38,081 nucleotides of DNA from Gammaproteobacteria bacterium (GCA_013695765.1 JACCZW010000054.1:1-38081); one strand, 5' to 3'. Shown: positions 1 through 9,957, counted from the first letter of the stretch. The notes: a model not told the origin generated them from the letters alone. Made by a program: numbers and translations.

Positions 1-96
1 GAATGGATCGAAGTGTTTTACAATCGGCAACGTCGTCACTCCACGCTTGGCTACCGTTCACCGGCTAAGTTCGAGGCAATGACAAAAGTTGCTTAA
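1..96 (+). CDS. IS3-family transposase (OrfB), C-terminal fragment
   Basis: The frame is open from the first base and ends with TAA. The 31 residues include FYNRQRRHSTLGYRSPAKFE, the conserved C-terminal signature of the IS3-family DDE transposase OrfB, just after the catalytic glutamate. The start and the rest of the enzyme lie outside the window, so this is partial only because of the window edge. In this family OrfB is normally made as an OrfAB fusion by programmed frameshifting and catalyses copy-out/paste-in transposition. It is followed directly by the element's right end. The family call is secure; the IS3 subgroup cannot be decided from this much sequence. Confidence 0.93.
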   Translation, partial: EWIEVFYNRQRRHSTLGYRSPAKFEAMTKVA

Positions 97-126
97 GCCG
101 GTGTCTACAGAAACGGGGGAAGTTCA
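1..126 (+). mobile_element. Right end of an IS3-family insertion sequence
   Basis: Five bases after the transposase stop, positions 101-126 read GTGTCTACAG, a short G-rich run and AAGTTCA. Read from the outside this is TGAACTTCCCCCGTTTCTGT, the usual look of an IS3-family terminal repeat (5'-TGAAC...). I place the element boundary at 126 because host coding sequence resumes on the minus strand at 127. The left end and the short target duplication are outside the window, so the boundary is inferred from the repeat consensus and the reading frame of the interrupted gene. Confidence 0.75.
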
Positions 127-268
127 CACCGACTGGCGCATCGCGAGATAGGTGGAATAACTTATCCGCAGATGCATAGATCTTATCGGCATCTCTACCA
201 ATCGAAACTGCGCTGTCAGCAGCGAGCGCGACTCCGAGACAATTCAGTACAGCAATTTCTGCTGTCAT
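127..268 (-). pseudogene. Proteasome-like (Ntn-hydrolase-like) gene, 5' fragment cut by IS3
   Basis: From an ATG at 268, 47 residues can be read before the IS3 end interrupts the frame. The N-terminus, MTAEIAVLN followed by GVALAADSAVSIG, resembles the first strands of proteasome beta-type Ntn hydrolases: a threonine just after the initiator Met, then a GVxLAADS turn. The following KIYASADKLFHLSRDAPVG matches uncharacterised bacterial proteins that I recall starting this way. A purine-rich stretch AAAGGAA lies 13 bases upstream of the ATG. Everything beyond PVG is missing here and the frame continues into IS sequence, so no functional product is expected. The family link is inference from about 45 residues. 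Confidence 0.6.
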
Positions 269-311
269 TTTCTGTTCACATTCCTTTGAATTAGAAATAC
301 AAAAATTACAT

Positions 312-989
312 CTACTCCACAATCACTACCAGATCCCCCTCCCGCATACGGTCGAATAGCTCAACCACGTCTCGATTGCGCATGCGGATGCAGCCAATCG
401 AAGCCGGCTTACCGATGAGGCCTTCTTCGTGCGTGCCGTGGATGTAGATGTAGCGCGCGTAGCTGTCGATGCCTTCGCCGCGGTTGATGCCTGGTTCCTG
501 GCCTTCCAGCCACAGAATGCGCGATGTGATGAAGTCATGCGCGGTCTTGGTGTGGCCGCTGACGATCTCCGCGACTTGGTGGGTGTTCTTGCGGCCCTTG
601 AATATCGCGCCGAATGGCGCGTCGCCGCCGATTTTTTCCCTGATGCTGTGTACCCCCAGTGGCGTCCTGTAGCTGCCGTCCCGGTTGCCCGCGCCATACT
701 TCGAGGTCGATACGGGATAAGTCTCGATCATATTGCCGTCGCGGTACAGCGAGAGCGTTTGCTTCGACAGACTGACAACCGCCAGCACCTTGTGCGCGGA
801 CGACGGCAAGCGCTGCTGCAGCGCTTCGATGCTGTCGGGCAACGGGTCGCGCGGCATCAACTCAGCGGGGGTGCGTGCGGCATGGACGAGCGATACCGCG
901 GTACAGCTTAAGGCAAGTAAAACGACCGATAGCCACGGCCCGAGATTACGCGCTGTGGTGCAGGTCGATATCCACGTATTTTTTGGCAC
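312..989 (-). CDS. L,D-transpeptidase (YkuD domain), exported
   Basis: This 225-residue protein has a hydrophobic N-terminal segment (about residues 18-38, ending in a VHAA-type signal peptidase site) and a C-terminal YkuD catalytic domain. The active-site signature is HGT at residue 184, followed 16 residues later by the nucleophile Cys200 in [10 protein letters not shown]. Enzymes of this family form 3-3 peptidoglycan cross-links or attach proteins to peptidoglycan in the periplasm, using a Cys thioester; which activity applies here cannot be told. The chosen ATG lies inside the 3' end of purF (44-base overlap), which implies translational coupling. No later ATG would keep the signal peptide. 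It ends with TAG. It is the last gene of the long minus-strand run before the IS3 scar. Confidence 0.9.
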   Translation of the reverse strand: MPKNTWISTCTTARNLGPWLSVVLLALSCTAVSLVHAARTPAELMPRDPLPDSIEALQQRLPSSAHKVLAVVSLSKQTLSLYRDGNMIETYPVSTSKYGAGNRDGSYRTPLGVHSIREKIGGDAPFGAIFKGRKNTHQVAEIVSGHTKTAHDFITSRILWLEGQEPGINRGEGIDSYARYIYIHGTHEEGLIGKPASIGCIRMRNRDVVELFDRMREGDLVVIVE

Positions 990-2451
990 GTTCCTGCTTG
1001 GCCCCGTCGTTGCGTTCGCGTGCCAGCGAATTCAGATATTCGCGGCTCACGTCGGTCACGTACTTGCCGGTAAAAATCGAACAGTCGAAGTGTTGCAGCT
1101 TAGGGTTGCCCTTGCGCACCGACTGCTCCAGATCGTCCAGTTCCTGGTAAATGAGTCGGTCGGCGCCCAGCGCCTCGCGCACCTGCTCCTCGGTACGGCC
1201 GTGGGCGATCAGCTCATTGGAGGATGGCATATCGATACCGTACACATTGGGATACCGTATCGGCGGCGCGGCGGATGCGAAGAACACGTTGCGCGCGCCG
1301 GCCTCGCGCGCCATCTGCACGATCTCCGTCGAAGTCGTACCGCGCACGATGGAATCATCCACCAGCAGCACGTTCTTGTGCTTGTATTCGATATCCAGCG
1401 GGTTGAGCTTCTGGCGCACGGAGCGCTCGCGCTGTTCCTGACCCGGCATGATGAAGGTGCGGCCGATGTAGCGGTTCTTGATAAAGCCTTCGCGGTATTT
1501 CACGTTTAACTGAAACGCGATCTCCTGCGCGGCAGTGCGGCTGGTGTCGGGAATCGGAATCACCACGTCGATGCCGTGATCCGGCCATTCGCGCAGGATT
1601 TTCTGCCCCAGTTTCTTGCCCATGCGCATGCGCGCCTTGTGCACGAACACCTCGTCGATAATCGAGTCCGGCCGAGAAAAATAGACGTACTCGAAGATGC
1701 ACGGGGAATATACCGGGTTTTCCGCGCACTGCCGCGTGTGCAGCTTGCCGTTGTTTTCGATGAACACAGCCTCGCCGGGCGCCAGATCGCGAATCAGTTC
1801 GAAGCCCAGCATGTCCAGCGCGACACTCTCGGACGCGACCATGAACTCCGGGCCGTCCGCGGTCTCGCGCCGGCCGTAGACTACCGGACGGATACCGTAA
1901 GGATCGCGAAACGCGAGCACACCGTAGCCGGTAATCATGGCGATTACCGCGTAGGCGCCACGGCAGCGCCGGTGCACGCCGGCGACCGCGGCGAACACGT
2001 CCTTAGGACTGATCTTGAGTTTTTGCTGGCGGAGCAGTTCCTGCGCCAAGACGTTCAGCAGGATCTCACTGTCGGAATCCGTGTTGATATGGCGCCGGTC
2101 TTCCTTGAACAGACCGCGCTTGAGCTGCGCCGCGTTGGAGAGATTACCGTTGTGACCCAGCGCGATGCCGTAGGGGGAATTGACGTAAAACGGCTGCGCT
2201 TCGGCGGAAGCCGACGTGCCGGCAGTGGGATAGCGCACCTGACCGATACCGATGTTGCCCGGCAGGCGATCCATATGCCGCGACTGGAATACGTCGCGCA
2301 CCAGCCCGTTGTCCTTGCGCAGAAACAGCTTCCCCTGATGATAAGTCACGATACCGGCGGCGTCCTGGCCGCGATGCTGCATCACGGTAAGCCCATCGTA
2401 GAGGAAATGATTGACGGGCTGGCGTCCGACGATGCCGATGATTCCGCACAC
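946..2451 (-). CDS. purF: Amidophosphoribosyltransferase
   Basis: Glutamine PRPP amidotransferase, first step of de novo purine synthesis (PRPP plus glutamine to phosphoribosylamine). The 501 residues match the family length. The start codon is GTG and the protein begins MCGIIGIVG, so Cys2 becomes the N-terminal nucleophile of the glutaminase domain after Met removal. The glutaminase core motifs [17 protein letters not shown] and HNGNLSN follow. The phosphoribosyltransferase half carries the PRPP loop [14 protein letters not shown]. It lies 31 bases after cvpA, the usual cvpA-purF pairing in proteobacteria. In many relatives a met gene follows; here an L,D-transpeptidase does. Confidence 0.98.
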   Translation of the reverse strand: MCGIIGIVGRQPVNHFLYDGLTVMQHRGQDAAGIVTYHQGKLFLRKDNGLVRDVFQSRHMDRLPGNIGIGQVRYPTAGTSASAEAQPFYVNSPYGIALGHNGNLSNAAQLKRGLFKEDRRHINTDSDSEILLNVLAQELLRQQKLKISPKDVFAAVAGVHRRCRGAYAVIAMITGYGVLAFRDPYGIRPVVYGRRETADGPEFMVASESVALDMLGFELIRDLAPGEAVFIENNGKLHTRQCAENPVYSPCIFEYVYFSRPDSIIDEVFVHKARMRMGKKLGQKILREWPDHGIDVVIPIPDTSRTAAQEIAFQLNVKYREGFIKNRYIGRTFIMPGQEQRERSVRQKLNPLDIEYKHKNVLLVDDSIVRGTTSTEIVQMAREAGARNVFFASAAPPIRYPNVYGIDMPSSNELIAHGRTEEQVREALGADRLIYQELDDLEQSVRKGNPKLQHFDCSIFTGKYVTDVSREYLNSLARERNDGAKQERAKKYVDIDLHHSA

Positions 2452-2482
2452 GTATGCGTTAAATTCCTGTCATGGGTTCACG

Positions 2483-3019
2483 TCAGACCGTTGCATTCCA
2501 CGAAAAGTGCCGGGCGATGTCTGCCGGCAACAGATCAACGATGCGAATGGCGGTCTGCTCGAACGGCGGCAGCAGATGAGCTGCAAGCCACCAGTCCGAC
2601 AGCGGCGCCATGGTTAGCCCCGCAGCCAACACCATTATGACGATAATCGCGGCGCCGCGCACGATTCCGAACGCCAGCCCCAGCAATCGATCGGCGCCTC
2701 TGACCATCCGCGCACTCGTGACTTTCGCGAGCAGCAGGTTGACGACGGCGCCTGCGATCAGGGTCGCGACCACGAGCAGAACAAACGCGATGCTGATCCG
2801 TATGTTGCGAATCTCGAAGTCGGTGCCGCCCAGCGAGAACGTGGCACGTTCCAGCGCTTGCGGCAGCATTGCCGCGACATCGCCAGAGAACAGCACGGCC
2901 AGCCAGATGGCGGCCACCCAGGTGATAACGGAAACGGCTTCCTTGACAAACCCGCGGGTGAACCCGATCAGGCCCGAGATGACGATGACCAGAACGATGA
3001 CGACATCAAGCCACGCCAT
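2483..3019 (-). CDS. cvpA: CvpA family inner-membrane protein
   Basis: Small polytopic membrane protein of the colicin V production family. It starts WLDVVIVLVIVISGLIGFTRGFVKEA, the typical first helix and the R-G-F motif, and has about four hydrophobic segments before a polar tail. The family is needed for colicin V secretion and for envelope resistance to bile salts in E. coli, and is almost always next to purF; its molecular activity is unknown. I chose the ATG at 3019 (MAWLD...), since it gives the standard N-terminus; a GTG three codons earlier (3028) is possible. It ends 31 bases before purF. Confidence 0.93.
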   Translation of the reverse strand: MAWLDVVIVLVIVISGLIGFTRGFVKEAVSVITWVAAIWLAVLFSGDVAAMLPQALERATFSLGGTDFEIRNIRISIAFVLLVVATLIAGAVVNLLLAKVTSARMVRGADRLLGLAFGIVRGAAIIVIMVLAAGLTMAPLSDWWLAAHLLPPFEQTAIRIVDLLPADIARHFSWNATV

Positions 3020-3126
3020 GCCGGTCACAGCCCGCGTGACAGCGGTTTACTAAACTAAACAATTTGGCATGTCTGCTGCGACGCGAACCGCCACATGGAC
3101 TCACATGACCGCGAACGCCGGCGCCG

Positions 3127-3909
3127 TCAGCCGCCTCCACGTGGCATGGTCGGCGCGGCATCACGCGGATGGCTGACCACAATGCCGCGCAAATCCTTTT
3201 GACTTCGAAGCTTGCCCTGTAACGCCTCCGCACGCGCGCGATCGAGTTCGGGGCCGACCTTGACGCGGAAAACCTGTTCGCCGCCGCTTTTAACCTTTTC
3301 CTCGAATGCCGTGTAGCCCGACGCGCGTAACTGGTCCCGCAACGTCTGCGCGTTCTCGTGTTCGCTGAAGCTGCCCACCTGCACGGCCCAGCCCGAGGTA
3401 CGCGAAGACGCCTCCTCGCCCACGGACGCGGCCTTGGTGGCGGCGGTGCGCTTCGATACCGGCGGCGGCGACCGGGGTGCGGATTCAGAGTCAGGCGTTG
3501 GAACTTCAGCGGCCGCATCGACGGTAGCGGGATCGTCGCCAGCCGCACCAGCGGCCTTGCTACCGGCCGGTTCGGCGTCCGCCAGTTTATTCGATGCGGC
3601 GTCCATTGGTTTGGTAGCCGGATTCGCCTGCGCGGCACCTGCCGCGGGAAGGCGCGCGCCGGAACGTCTCGCGGGCGGCTGTTTGTCAAGCGCGGCCCGC
3701 CTGTGGGACGTAGGTTTGATACCGGCCTGCCTTTCCTTGGCCGCTCCCGGATCCGGCGCGAAGCTATATTTTGGTTCGGGCGGAACGTCCATGTCCAGCG
3801 GGACCGGTTTCTCGCTTGACGAACCATCGAATATCATGGGTAAGAAAACCACAGCCACGGCCACCAAAAAGGCGCCGCCGAGCAGACGTTGTTTGAGCTT
3901 GTTATCCAC
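3127..3909 (-). CDS. dedD: SPOR-domain cell-division protein, DedD-like
   Basis: 260 residues with a short cytoplasmic N-terminus (MDNKLKQRLLGG), one membrane helix (about residues 10-27), a long low-complexity linker rich in Ala, Pro and Lys, and a C-terminal SPOR domain (about 170-250, beginning WAVQVGSFSEHENAQTL). SPOR domains bind glycan strands stripped of stem peptides at the septum, so the protein probably acts in the periplasm during division. The start is GTG at 3909, which gives the family's usual N-terminus. Its place between folC and cvpA is the conserved dedD position in gammaproteobacteria. Confidence 0.9.
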   Translation of the reverse strand: MDNKLKQRLLGGAFLVAVAVVFLPMIFDGSSSEKPVPLDMDVPPEPKYSFAPDPGAAKERQAGIKPTSHRRAALDKQPPARRSGARLPAAGAAQANPATKPMDAASNKLADAEPAGSKAAGAAGDDPATVDAAAEVPTPDSESAPRSPPPVSKRTAATKAASVGEEASSRTSGWAVQVGSFSEHENAQTLRDQLRASGYTAFEEKVKSGGEQVFRVKVGPELDRARAEALQGKLRSQKDLRGIVVSHPRDAAPTMPRGGG

Positions 3910-3995
3910 GATTGGTATCCCCTGCGTTAAGACGATCGTGAGATCGGGATTTAATCTTTCCTTATTACCAAGTTGAGAAAAGATTATCCAGTAGT

Positions 3996-5255
3996 TTATA
4001 CGTGCAGCGCGAGCACTTCCGCCACGGTAAACGCGGAGCCGAACACAACGATGCGATCGCTTTTCGCCGCGGCTTCGCGGGCCGCAGCATAGGCTCGCGC
4101 CACGCTGCCGAAAGCTTCGATGCGCGCCGCGACTTTTTCATCGAGCAAGGCCCGCAACGCCGCGATCGGCAATGCCCGCGCGGAATGATTGGCCGCAAGG
4201 TACCAGTGATCGACGCTGCTTGTGAGCGCATCCACCATACTGGCGGCGTCCTTATCGGCCAGCACCGCGAACACACCAAGCGTACGCCCGGCCGCGGGCA
4301 TGGCGCGCAAGGTCGAGGCGAGCGCTCTGGCGCCGGCCGGGTTGTGCGCGACATCCAGAATCACTTCCGGCGTCCCGGGCAGTCGCTGATACCGGCCCGC
4401 CAGGGTTACGCATCGCAGACCATGGCGGACGTGGCTTTCGCCGACCGGCAGGTGCGAATTCAGCAGCGACAGCCCCATCAAGACGGCCGCGGCGTTCTGC
4501 AATTGAATAGCGCCGCACAGCGCGGGCAAAGGCAGGCGCGCGTATCGGCTCGCTCCTGCGCGCCAGCCCCAGCTGTCACCTTCGCGACTATAACGGAAAT
4601 CGGCGCCAAGCTGATATATCCGCGCACCGACCGCATGCGCGTGCGCGGCAATGCTGGCGGGCGGCTCTGGGTCACCGCACACCACGGGCTTGTTTTTGCG
4701 CATGATACCGGCCTTCTCGAAGCCGATCGATTCGCGCTCGGCGCCCAACCACTCGGTGTGATCCAGGTCTATGCTGGTGATCAGAGCGAGGTCGGCATCC
4801 AGCAGGTTCACAGCGTCCAGGCGTCCGCCCAGACCCACCTCCATGATGGCGACATCGAGATCAATGTCCGCGAACACCAGCATGGCCGCCAGCGTGCCGA
4901 ATTCGAAGTAGCTGAGACTGACGGACTGGCGCGCGCTGTCGATCCGCTCGAAAGTCTCGCTCAGCGCGGTGTCAGTAACGGGTTGTTGCTGCACGCGCAC
5001 GCGCTCGTTGTACCGCAGCAGATGCGGCGAGGTATAACTGCCGACCCGGTAACCTGCATCGATGAGAATTGCTTCGAGCATCGCCACGCAGGACCCTTTG
5101 CCGTTGGTGCCGGCGACCGTAATCACCTTATGGCGCGGATCCTGAATCCCCAGCCGACGGGCGACCACGCTCACCCGCTCCAGCCCCAGTTCGATGGTGT
5201 GCGGATGCAGCGACTGCTGCCAGCACAGCCAGTCTTCGAGCTTATCGAAGCGCAA
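3996..5255 (-). CDS. folC: Dihydrofolate synthase / folylpolyglutamate synthase
   Basis: Mur-ligase-type enzyme that adds glutamate to dihydropteroate and then extends the polyglutamate tail of folates. The 419 residues include the ATP loop VAGTNGKGSCVAMLE, the SYTSPHLLRYNERV segment, the FEFGTLAAMLVF helix and the EVGLGGRLDAVN motif, all standard for FolC. The start is TTG at 5255, giving MRFDKLEDWL; no better in-frame ATG is available without losing conserved residues. It follows accD by 27 bases, the usual accD-folC-dedD order. Confidence 0.96.
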   Translation of the reverse strand: MRFDKLEDWLCWQQSLHPHTIELGLERVSVVARRLGIQDPRHKVITVAGTNGKGSCVAMLEAILIDAGYRVGSYTSPHLLRYNERVRVQQQPVTDTALSETFERIDSARQSVSLSYFEFGTLAAMLVFADIDLDVAIMEVGLGGRLDAVNLLDADLALITSIDLDHTEWLGAERESIGFEKAGIMRKNKPVVCGDPEPPASIAAHAHAVGARIYQLGADFRYSREGDSWGWRAGASRYARLPLPALCGAIQLQNAAAVLMGLSLLNSHLPVGESHVRHGLRCVTLAGRYQRLPGTPEVILDVAHNPAGARALASTLRAMPAAGRTLGVFAVLADKDAASMVDALTSSVDHWYLAANHSARALPIAALRALLDEKVAARIEAFGSVARAYAAAREAAAKSDRIVVFGSAFTVAEVLALHV

Positions 5256-5282
5256 TCTGATGATAACCCGGTGCGCCGATGC

Positions 5283-6224
5283 TTATGCCGGCTGCTGCTC
5301 GGTGTCGCGCTCGGGCTCCTGCACGTCCTGCGCTTCGACAATGGACGCGGCGTCCGCGTCTTTCTGGCGCATTGCATGCTGGCTCAGCATCGATAACAGC
5401 GAGAAAATACGTTCGCGCAACTGACGGCGATCGACAATCATGTCGATGGCGCCGTGCGCCAGCAGAAACTCGGCGCGCTGAAATCCTTCCGGCAGGGTCT
5501 CGCGTACGGTCTGCTCGATGACTCGCGGTCCGGCGAAACCGATCAGCGCGGCAGGCTCGGCGATATGCAGATCGCCCAGCATCGCGAAACTCGCCGATAC
5601 ACCGCCCATGGTCGGATCGGTCAACACGGAGACGAAGGGAATACCGCGTGCCGACAGACGCCCCAGCGCGGCGCTGGTCTTGGCCATCTGCATCAGCGAG
5701 GTCAGCGCCTCCTGCATACGCGCGCCGCCACTCGCCGCAAAACACACCAGCGGAATGGTTTCCTCCAGACAGGCATTGACGGCGCGCACGAAGCGTTCAC
5801 CGACCACCGAACCCATGGACCCGCCCATGAAGTCGAACTCGAAAGCGGCCGTCACGACTGGCAGACCTTTAAGCTGTCCGCGAATGACAACCAGCGCGTC
5901 TTTTTCGCCGGTGGCTTTCTGCGCGGCGTTCAGTCTGTCCTTGTATTTTTTCTCGTCACGGAATCTTAAGAAATCGACGGGCTGCAGATCGGCGCCGAGC
6001 TCATCGCGCGGTTTGCTGTCCAGAAACATATCGAGCCGCCTGCGCGCACCGATGCGCCGGTGATGACCACACTTGGGGCAAACGTTCAAATTGCGCTCCA
6101 ACTCGGCGCGGTAGAGGATCGCGCCGCATTCCTCGCATTTGTCCCACAGACCTTCGGGCACGTTGCGTTTGTTGTTACCTTCCGTGCGGATGCGGGAAGG
6201 CATTAATTTCTCGAACCAGCTCAA
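5283..6224 (-). CDS. accD: Acetyl-CoA carboxylase carboxyltransferase subunit beta
   Basis: Beta subunit of the carboxyltransferase that transfers CO2 from biotin to acetyl-CoA, committing carbon to fatty acid synthesis. The N-terminal zinc ribbon is visible as CEECG and CPKCG (about residues 32-54). The carboxyltransferase core has [10 protein letters not shown] and the [13 protein letters not shown] oxyanion region. The 313 residues end in an acidic, glutamine-rich tail. The start is TTG at 6224, giving the family N-terminus [12 protein letters not shown], and an AGGAAAG ribosome-binding site sits about 7 bases upstream. It lies between trpA and folC. Confidence 0.97.
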   Translation of the reverse strand: MSWFEKLMPSRIRTEGNNKRNVPEGLWDKCEECGAILYRAELERNLNVCPKCGHHRRIGARRRLDMFLDSKPRDELGADLQPVDFLRFRDEKKYKDRLNAAQKATGEKDALVVIRGQLKGLPVVTAAFEFDFMGGSMGSVVGERFVRAVNACLEETIPLVCFAASGGARMQEALTSLMQMAKTSAALGRLSARGIPFVSVLTDPTMGGVSASFAMLGDLHIAEPAALIGFAGPRVIEQTVRETLPEGFQRAEFLLAHGAIDMIVDRRQLRERIFSLLSMLSQHAMRQKDADAASIVEAQDVQEPERDTEQQPA

Positions 6225-6304
6225 GTCATCTTTCCTGCTGTTATTTATTCCGCTCGGACATACGCCGATCGAAGCCGTTTAGCCGACAATGTCTGTCCGG
6301 CGCC

Positions 6305-7132
6305 TCATGCCACCTGCACGTCGCTGGAACGCGCGTCCATCGCCTCCCGCATCCCGCGCAACAGGTCGGCGACTGCCGCCTGCGCGGCCTTGGCATCGGC
6401 GGCATTGTCAGCGATACGCTCGACCAGCGCGCTGCCGACCACCACGGCGTCGGCAATTTGCGCCATGCGCGCGGCGGACGCTGCATCCTTGATCCCGAAG
6501 CCGACGCCAATCGGCACTTTAGCGCAGGCGCGAATCTCGTCGAGCTTGCGCTCTACCGCGGCAACATCCAGCGTCGCGGCGCCGGTCACGCCTTTGAGCG
6601 ACACGTAATAAATGAACCCGCGCGCTGCCGCACAGATGGTTTCAATACGCGCCGGCGTCGTGGTCGGCGCTAAGAGAAAGATCGGATCGATATCGACCCG
6701 CGCCAGCGCCTGCACAAACTCATCGGCCTCTTCGGGCGGCAAATCCACCGTGATGACGCCGTCCACGCCAGCCTGCGCGGCGCTTTGCGCGAATGTGTGA
6801 CAGCCCATCGCCTCGATGGGATTGAGATAGCCCATCAACACCACCGGCGTGTGCGGATCGTGGCTGCGAAACGACTGAAGCATGTTGAGCGTATCACGCA
6901 GGGTGACGCGGTTTCGCAAGGCGCGTTCACCGGCTGCCTGGATTACCGGCCCGTCGGCCATGGGATCGGAAAACGGCACACCCAACTCCAGAATATCGGC
7001 CCCCGACGCGACCATCGTGTGCATCAATGGCACAGTCGAATCGCGCTCTGGATCGCCGGCCATCAGGTAGGCCACGAGCGCACTGCGCCGCCGCGCCTCT
7101 AAGCGCTCGAAAGCCGTCGCGATACGGCTCAT
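6305..7132 (-). CDS. trpA: Tryptophan synthase alpha chain
   Basis: Alpha subunit, cleaving indole-3-glycerol phosphate to indole and glyceraldehyde 3-phosphate and passing indole to TrpB through the internal tunnel. The TIM-barrel signatures are [19 protein letters not shown] (with the catalytic Glu and the following Asp), [22 protein letters not shown], and the phosphate-binding GVGFGIKD. The 275 residues are normal length. Its ATG overlaps the TGA of trpB by three bases (ATGA), so the two subunits are translationally coupled. Confidence 0.98.
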   Translation of the reverse strand: MSRIATAFERLEARRRSALVAYLMAGDPERDSTVPLMHTMVASGADILELGVPFSDPMADGPVIQAAGERALRNRVTLRDTLNMLQSFRSHDPHTPVVLMGYLNPIEAMGCHTFAQSAAQAGVDGVITVDLPPEEADEFVQALARVDIDPIFLLAPTTTPARIETICAAARGFIYYVSLKGVTGAATLDVAAVERKLDEIRACAKVPIGVGFGIKDAASAARMAQIADAVVVGSALVERIADNAADAKAAQAAVADLLRGMREAMDARSSDVQVA

Positions 7133-8331
7133 AGCTCAATGCCCGCGTGACGCGCTACGGTGTCGATATCCTTGTCGCCGCGCCCGGAAAGATTGACGAT
7201 GATGCGCTGATCCTTGTCCATCTCTTTCGCAAGCTTCGCGGCGTACGCTAGCGCGTGGCTGCTCTCAAGCGCCGGAATAATGCCCTCGATACGCGTGAGC
7301 GCGTGAAAGCCGGAAAGCGCCTCGTCGTCGGTGACCGCCACGTAACGGGCGCGACCGGTGTCTTTCAGCCAGGCGTGTTCGGGACCCACGCCAGGGTAGT
7401 CGAGTCCCGCCGAAATCGAGTGCGTGTCGAGAATCTGCCCCTCCGGGCCCTGCATCAGATACGTTCGATTGCCGTGCAGCACGCCGGCCTTGCCCGCGCA
7501 CAGAGACGCCGCGTGCTTGCCGGTGCTCAAACCCTGACCCGCGGCCTCAACGCCATAAAGTGCGACACTGGTATCTTTAAGAAACGGATAAAAAAGCCCC
7601 AGCGCGTTGGAACCGCCACCCACGCAGGCTACCAGCGCATCCGGCAGGTGACCGGTTTGGTCAAGGCACTGCGCGCGCGCCTCGCGCCCGATTACCGCCT
7701 GGAAATCGCGTACTATCAACGGGTACGGATGCGGTCCGGCGACGGTGCCGATGATGTAGAACGTGTCGTCCACATGGGTGACCCAGTCACGCATGGCCTC
7801 GTTGAGCGCGTCTTTCAGGGTGCGCGAACCGGACACCACCGGTACCACCTCGGCGCCCAGCAAACGCATGCGAAACACGTTCGGAGACTGGCGCTTGATG
7901 TCGTCGGTGCCCATGTAGATCACGCATTCGAAGCCCAGTCGCGCGGCCACGGTGGCGGTCGCCACGCCGTGCTGCCCCGCGCCGGTCTCGGCGATGATGC
8001 GCGTCTTCCCCATGCCCCTGGCCAGCAACGCCTGCCCCACCGTGTTGTTGATCTTGTGCGCGCCGGTGTGATTCAGGTCTTCGCGCTTCAGATAAATCTG
8101 CGCGCCGCCCAGTTTGCGGCTCCAGCTTGTCGCGTGATATAGGGGACTGGGCCGGCCGACATAGTGTGCGAGATCAGCGTCCAGTTCGGCCTGGAAATCC
8201 TTGTCCGCGCGATAATGTTCGTAAGCCGCGCGCAGCGCATCCAGCGGCTCCATCAGCGTCTCGGAAACGAACCGGCCCCCGTAAATGCCGAAGTGGCCGT
8301 ACTGATCCGGAAGCTGCTCCGGCGTTTGCAT
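7129..8331 (-). CDS. trpB: Tryptophan synthase beta chain
   Basis: PLP enzyme joining indole to serine to make tryptophan. From the ATG at 8331 it is 400 residues and begins [20 protein letters not shown]. The PLP lysine is in [11 protein letters not shown], the indole-site glutamate in ETGAGQHG, and the phosphate loop is [10 protein letters not shown]. The frame is open upstream into trpF, but those residues do not belong to the family. A GTG seven codons earlier (8352) is an alternative start that would overlap the trpF end. The ribosome-binding site is weak, which fits reinitiation 7 bases after the trpF stop. Confidence 0.97.
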   Translation of the reverse strand: MQTPEQLPDQYGHFGIYGGRFVSETLMEPLDALRAAYEHYRADKDFQAELDADLAHYVGRPSPLYHATSWSRKLGGAQIYLKREDLNHTGAHKINNTVGQALLARGMGKTRIIAETGAGQHGVATATVAARLGFECVIYMGTDDIKRQSPNVFRMRLLGAEVVPVVSGSRTLKDALNEAMRDWVTHVDDTFYIIGTVAGPHPYPLIVRDFQAVIGREARAQCLDQTGHLPDALVACVGGGSNALGLFYPFLKDTSVALYGVEAAGQGLSTGKHAASLCAGKAGVLHGNRTYLMQGPEGQILDTHSISAGLDYPGVGPEHAWLKDTGRARYVAVTDDEALSGFHALTRIEGIIPALESSHALAYAAKLAKEMDKDQRIIVNLSGRGDKDIDTVARHAGIEL

Positions 8332-8338
8332 GCGAGTT

Positions 8339-8989
8339 TTAGTTTCGATCACAGTCGACACGCTTGACCTCTTTGATAAATTCCTCGATTTTTGCCGCGT
8401 CCTTGATGCCGCCGGCACTTTCAACGCCGCTGCTGACATCCACACCATACGGATAGCTGCGACGCACGGCATGCGCGATGTTGATGACGTTCAGACCGCC
8501 CGCCAGGATCAGCGGGCGCGAGCTTGTCCGTGGAATCCGGGCGAAATCGACGGTCAACCCGGAACCGCCGGCCTGACCGGACACGTGGCTATCCAGCAGG
8601 AATCCCGACGCGCTCGGATATCGGGCCATGTAAGGCTCAATGTCGGCTCGCTCGGCTATCTCGGCCCTGGGGCCCATTGCGATGGCCTTGAGATAAGGTT
8701 TGTCAAGGCGACGACAAAATGTTTCGGATTCCTCGCCGTGAAACTGCAGCATGTCCAGTTGCACGCGCGCCAGCACTTCGTCGATATACGCCGCATCCGC
8801 ATCCATAAATACGCCGACGCGTGTGACGAACGGCCCTACGGCAAGCGACAGTTCCCGCGCCTGAGCGATTGAAACATGGCGGGAACTGGCGACATAAAAT
8901 ACCAGACCGATCGCATCCGCACCCAGTTCAACCGCGGTGCGCGCGTCTTCGGCCCGGGTAATGCCGCATATCTTAATCCGCGTACGCAA
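8339..8989 (-). CDS. trpF: Phosphoribosylanthranilate isomerase
   Basis: Amadori isomerase of tryptophan synthesis, converting phosphoribosylanthranilate to CdRP. The 216-residue barrel begins with RIKICGIT, which holds the catalytic Cys, has [10 protein letters not shown] in the middle and the catalytic Asp in GFLLDS. Phosphate binding residues appear in PLILAGGLN and [11 protein letters not shown]. The start is TTG at 8989. It is placed between truA and trpB, the split trpFBA arrangement of pseudomonads and betaproteobacteria, with the earlier trp genes elsewhere. Confidence 0.97.
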   Translation of the reverse strand: MRTRIKICGITRAEDARTAVELGADAIGLVFYVASSRHVSIAQARELSLAVGPFVTRVGVFMDADAAYIDEVLARVQLDMLQFHGEESETFCRRLDKPYLKAIAMGPRAEIAERADIEPYMARYPSASGFLLDSHVSGQAGGSGLTVDFARIPRTSSRPLILAGGLNVINIAHAVRRSYPYGVDVSSGVESAGGIKDAAKIEEFIKEVKRVDCDRN

Positions 8990-9071
8990 CTGTCGCTATC
9001 CGTAAGGTAAACAACGCAAAAGCGTATCACAATTGGCCGCGCCTTAACGAACCATGGACTCTCCGTAATCC

Positions 9072-9851
9072 CTATCCGTAGCGGGGCGGCGCGATCTCAG
9101 CGGGAAGCCCGAAGCGCGGATCATAGTCGACATGCACGAGGTAAAGCCCGTCGGGCGGCGCGGTGACGCCACCCTGCGCACGATTTTTAAGCGACAGCAA
9201 TTCCTTAACCCACGCGGGTTGCCGCTCGTCGGCGCCAATGCTCATCAATACACCAGCGATATTGCGAACCATGTGGTAGAGGAATCCATTGGCGTGAACG
9301 TCGATGTATATGTAGTCTGCCGAGCGACTCACTCGCAGTTCGTATACGTGGCGCACCGGCGATGTCGCCTGGCACGCCAGCGCGCGAAAACTGGTGAAAT
9401 CGTGTTCACCGACCAGGTGTGCGGCCGCATCATTCATGCGCGTTTCGTCCAGAGGCTTGCGCTGCCAGGTGACGTGGGCGCGCAATACGGCAGAGCGCAC
9501 CCAGCGATTCAGGATCACATAGCGATAGCGCCGCGATACTGCGCGAAAGCGGGCGTGAAAATCCGGCGCAACCGCCTGCGCCCAGACGACCGAAATGCCC
9601 GGTGGCAGATTAACATTGGCGCCCAGCACCCAGGATCTTGGCGTCCGGGCGGCCACACTTTTGAAATGTACGACTTGACCCACGGCGTGGACACCCGCGT
9701 CGGTGCGGCCGGCGCAGATAACCCTGATCGGGTGATCGGCGACTCTGGACAGCGCGGTTTCCAGGCTATCCTGCACCGTACTGACACCGCGTTGCGACTG
9801 CCAGCCGCTGAATCCGCTGCCGTCGTATTCGAGTCCCAGGGCGATAATCAT
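9072..9851 (-). CDS. truA: tRNA pseudouridine(38-40) synthase
   Basis: Modifies uridines 38-40 in the anticodon stem. The catalytic Asp is in CAGRTDAGVHAVGQVVHF (about residue 52). The C-terminal half has the FTSFRA and YHMVRNIAGVLMSIG motifs. The 259 residues are standard length. The start ATG at 9851 gives MIIALGLEYDGSGFSGWQ. A hairpin terminator lies just upstream between fimV and truA, so truA and trpFBA may need their own promoter. It ends with TAG, one of several real TAG stops in this run. Confidence 0.97.
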   Translation of the reverse strand: MIIALGLEYDGSGFSGWQSQRGVSTVQDSLETALSRVADHPIRVICAGRTDAGVHAVGQVVHFKSVAARTPRSWVLGANVNLPPGISVVWAQAVAPDFHARFRAVSRRYRYVILNRWVRSAVLRAHVTWQRKPLDETRMNDAAAHLVGEHDFTSFRALACQATSPVRHVYELRVSRSADYIYIDVHANGFLYHMVRNIAGVLMSIGADERQPAWVKELLSLKNRAQGGVTAPPDGLYLVHVDYDPRFGLPAEIAPPRYG

Positions 9852-9899
9852 TCAATCAAGGCTGAAAAGCGGGAGATCCCTGCATTACCGGCGCACCAT

Positions 9900-9932
9900 A
9901 AAAGCGAAAGGCCGGGCGCACTGCTCCCGGCC
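9900..9932 (-). terminator. Rho-independent-type terminator after fimV
   Basis: On the minus strand GGCCGGG (9932-9926) pairs with CCCGGCC (9916-9910) around a 9-base loop, followed by TTTCGCTTTT. The 7-bp all-GC stem with a T-rich, slightly broken tail sits 26 bases after the fimV stop and before truA. It looks like an intrinsic terminator splitting the biosynthetic run into two transcription units. The interrupted T run makes its strength uncertain. Confidence 0.7.
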
Positions 9933-9957
9933 TCCTGAATTCCACGCGCGGTCCACG

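Noticed and set aside
6225-6304. Hairpin GCCGGACA...TGTCGGC between trpA and accD
   Set aside because: Bulged stem without a T run; could be a weak mRNA structure only.
8332-8472. Extended trpB start inside trpF
   Set aside because: The extra 47 residues are trpF sequence in another frame and do not match the TrpB N-terminus.
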